Below, piece by piece: positions 62,499 through 64,000 of a DNA stretch of 64,000 bases. The DNA is taken from NCBI GenBank assembly GCA_965249895.1, contig CBDFNC010000002.1:434001-498000 (forward strand), read 5' to 3'. This stretch comes from CBDFNC01 sp965249895. GTDB taxonomy: Bacteria; Pseudomonadota; Gammaproteobacteria; Enterobacterales; CBDFNC01. Every line of letters starts with the position of its first letter. Position 1 is the first letter of the stretch. A model generated the notes under the pieces. That model made no database searches, had not been told where the DNA came from, and saw nothing but the letters and a program-made list of their open reading frames with translations. A program made the translations under genes and the position numbers.

Positions 62499-63786
62499 GA
62501 CATCTGCTTTTTGCTGCTTGGCTTTGCTGCTGTACTCATCTTGGGTTAAGAGCGCAGCTGAGTACCGATTTAGCTTTGAACAGGTGCTGGCAATAGCCTT
62601 TAGCCAAAACCTGAATTTGTTGACTGAAACAGAACGAGAGCAACTGCAATTGGCCAGTGAAGGGGTTGCATTTAGGAGATTATTACCTTCTTTGTCTGTC
62701 AGCGCCAACCAAACCAATATTCTTAAAGATAGCCAGCAGCATAGTAACGAAGGCTCCAGGTATGCGTCCAGCATGGATATTTCCCAGCCGCTTTATCAAC
62801 CCACACTAATGGCGGGGTGGAAAAAATCACAACTGAATTTACAAAGGGCTCAGCTTTCAACTCGTAGGCAACGTCAACAGTTATTAAGTGATGTGAAAGG
62901 TGCGTGGTTCAATTTACAGCAGGCCCTGGAATTGCAGAGTGAGGCACAAGAATCCCTGATCCGGTTACAGCAGCATAGAAATAATGCAGAGGCATTTTAT
63001 AACAGTGGTCGTATTTGGCGAAACGATGTGCTGCAGGCAGAAGTCAAAGTAGCTCGAGGAGAGCAAGACCTGATTGCCGCGAATAATAACGTCATTAAGG
63101 GACAAAGCCGTCTGAATCTGTTACTGCACAGGCATGTATCGGCGCCGATGGCGGTGGTAGTTGGTATGAAATGGCAGCCTTTGCAACAGAATTTAAGAGA
63201 AGCTTTTCAATATGCGTTAAGTCATCGATTGGAGTTAAAACAGAGTCAGATTGACATTGAACTAGCGCAATACGACGAAGCTATTGCTCGTGCAGGGCTT
63301 AAACCCACCATTGATATTAAGCTATCCCAGACTTTTAAGTCGTCTCATTATGATTTTAGGGCGTCACAGAGCGAAACCAAAGTTGCCGTCAATATGAAGT
63401 GGGAGGTGTGGCAATGGGGGCGCAGTAATAAAGAGATTTCCGCCGCGCGTTCCAAGCTGAAAATCAATCGTTATGCCGAACAACAGGAAAAAGAGCAGGT
63501 CTTGGCGGATGTCCAAAATGCCTGGTTGTCGGTCACTGAGGCGCAAAAGAATATCGATGTGTTGAAGCAGGCTCTGGATCAAGCCAAGGAAAACTTTAGA
63601 GTGAGCGAGATAAGGTACAAGGAACAACTAGGCAGTGCTACCGATGTGCTCGATGCTCAGGAACTGTTAACCCAAACCCGGGCTGACAATATTGTCGCCT
63701 TGGGTAGCTATTTAACCGCAATAGCCAGCTTAAAACTGGCAGTGGGAGAAGGAGTAAGGTTAAACGGAGAGTATGAAAGAGAATAG
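62491..63786 (+). CDS. TolC-family outer membrane channel
   Basis: This is a 431-residue protein with signal peptide (SAFCCLALLLYSSWVKSA). Two TolC repeats are visible: YRFSFEQVLAIAFSQNLNLL and a second LREAFQYALSHRLELKQSQI, each followed by long helices and beta-barrel strands (YASSMDISQPLYQPTLMAGW, SETKVAVNMKWEVWQWG). ATDVLDAQELLTQTRADNI near the end is typical of the family. It completes a path through the outer membrane. Confidence 0.92.
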   Translation: MNRTSAFCCLALLLYSSWVKSAAEYRFSFEQVLAIAFSQNLNLLTETEREQLQLASEGVAFRRLLPSLSVSANQTNILKDSQQHSNEGSRYASSMDISQPLYQPTLMAGWKKSQLNLQRAQLSTRRQRQQLLSDVKGAWFNLQQALELQSEAQESLIRLQQHRNNAEAFYNSGRIWRNDVLQAEVKVARGEQDLIAANNNVIKGQSRLNLLLHRHVSAPMAVVVGMKWQPLQQNLREAFQYALSHRLELKQSQIDIELAQYDEAIARAGLKPTIDIKLSQTFKSSHYDFRASQSETKVAVNMKWEVWQWGRSNKEISAARSKLKINRYAEQQEKEQVLADVQNAWLSVTEAQKNIDVLKQALDQAKENFRVSEIRYKEQLGSATDVLDAQELLTQTRADNIVALGSYLTAIASLKLAVGEGVRLNGEYERE

Positions 63787-64000
63787 TATGCACTCGATGA
63801 TTGTCCTGCTGCTGGTTTTGTTTGGTCTATCTATTAGTAGCATCTCGGCATGGCGAGAGTTTGAAGTCGAAACCAGAGAAGTGTCAAATGATCTGGAGCG
63901 TCTGCTGGCTCGCTGGAGTTACGAATTACAACATGAGCTGGCGGCAGAGTTAAATGAGCTGGCGGCATTACGGATAACGCTCAACCACTCCCCTCCAATT
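63773..64000 (+). CDS. Membrane sensor protein, N-terminal part (runs off window)
   Basis: Starts at ATG 63773 or 63788, overlapping the TolC gene. A transmembrane segment (MIVLLLVLFGLSISSISAW) is followed by a helical extracytoplasmic region (EVSNDLERLLARWSYELQHE) ending in ALRITLNHSP, resembling CHASE-type sensor domains, which usually precede a GGDEF or kinase domain. The rest lies beyond the window. It may sense the state of the export machine. Confidence 0.6.
   Translation, partial: MKENSMHSMIVLLLVLFGLSISSISAWREFEVETREVSNDLERLLARWSYELQHELAAELNELAALRITLNHSPPI

Overview
The window looks like chromosome of a marine-type gammaproteobacterium, probably near Alteromonadales. This is inferred from the gene set: trmN/yfiC, the Hmp flavohemoglobin, DUF3010, a DUF3369-GGDEF regulator, ZevAB-type zinc uptake, a delta-class carbonic anhydrase and a YheO/DauR-type regulator. 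GC content appears moderate. The accessory load is heavy, with four kinds of insertion sequence, a family of small palindromic MITE-like elements, REP-type palindromes and many broken genes. I saw no rRNA, tRNA or CRISPR array.

Layout. 0-2 kb: the 3' part of a class I lanthipeptide dehydratase, then an IS3 remnant. 2.3-9.1 kb: a two-gene minus-strand cassette of an alpha-solenoid-like protein and a protein with a PD-(D/E)xK-like N-terminus, each split by a different IS. Removing each IS with one target duplication restores exact open frames of 579 and 580 codons. 9.5-13 kb: zinc acquisition (substrate-binding protein, ZevA, ZevB) behind a Zur-like box. 13-20 kb: trmN, hypothetical genes, an S4 protein, and a DauR-like regulator divergent from PhzF and an ornithine cyclodeaminase-like enzyme. 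20.7 kb: a frameshifted delta carbonic anhydrase. 22-27 kb: a DUF3100 transporter, an M20 amidohydrolase, a LysR regulator and a GAF-GAF-GGDEF protein. 27-31 kb: sitABCD behind a Fur-like box. 31-42 kb: a PLP enzyme, trpS, a LysR gene, several gene relics, and a response regulator/solute-binding protein/histidine kinase operon. 42-47 kb: a cupin and a large secreted glycoside hydrolase-like protein. 47-52 kb: hmp, a YcgR-like PilZ protein, and a LysE gene destroyed by a MITE that itself carries an IS1111-type element. 52-55 kb: DUF3010, DUF1127, a RES-Xre toxin-antitoxin pair and an IS5 relic.

The most interesting part is 55.4-64 kb. A 605-residue Asp/Gly/Ser/Trp repeat protein begins with a Lys-rich segment ending in LEDRIAPG, close to the LEDRTVPx N-terminal signature common on large planctomycete proteins. 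It is followed by a 51-residue peptide gene and then a tightly packed set: a GAF-GAF-TM-HlyD protein, a membrane M50 protease carrying an N-terminal PqqD/RRE-like region and a C-terminal HlyD-like region, a periplasmic adaptor, a TolC-type outer membrane channel, and the start of a membrane sensor. I read this as a candidate export or processing machine in which an RRE-like domain could recognise a leader on the repeat protein. No ABC transporter is visible in it.

The second system of interest is the interrupted two-gene cassette at 2.3-9.1 kb. It resembles a nuclease-based defence module that has been switched off twice by transposition.
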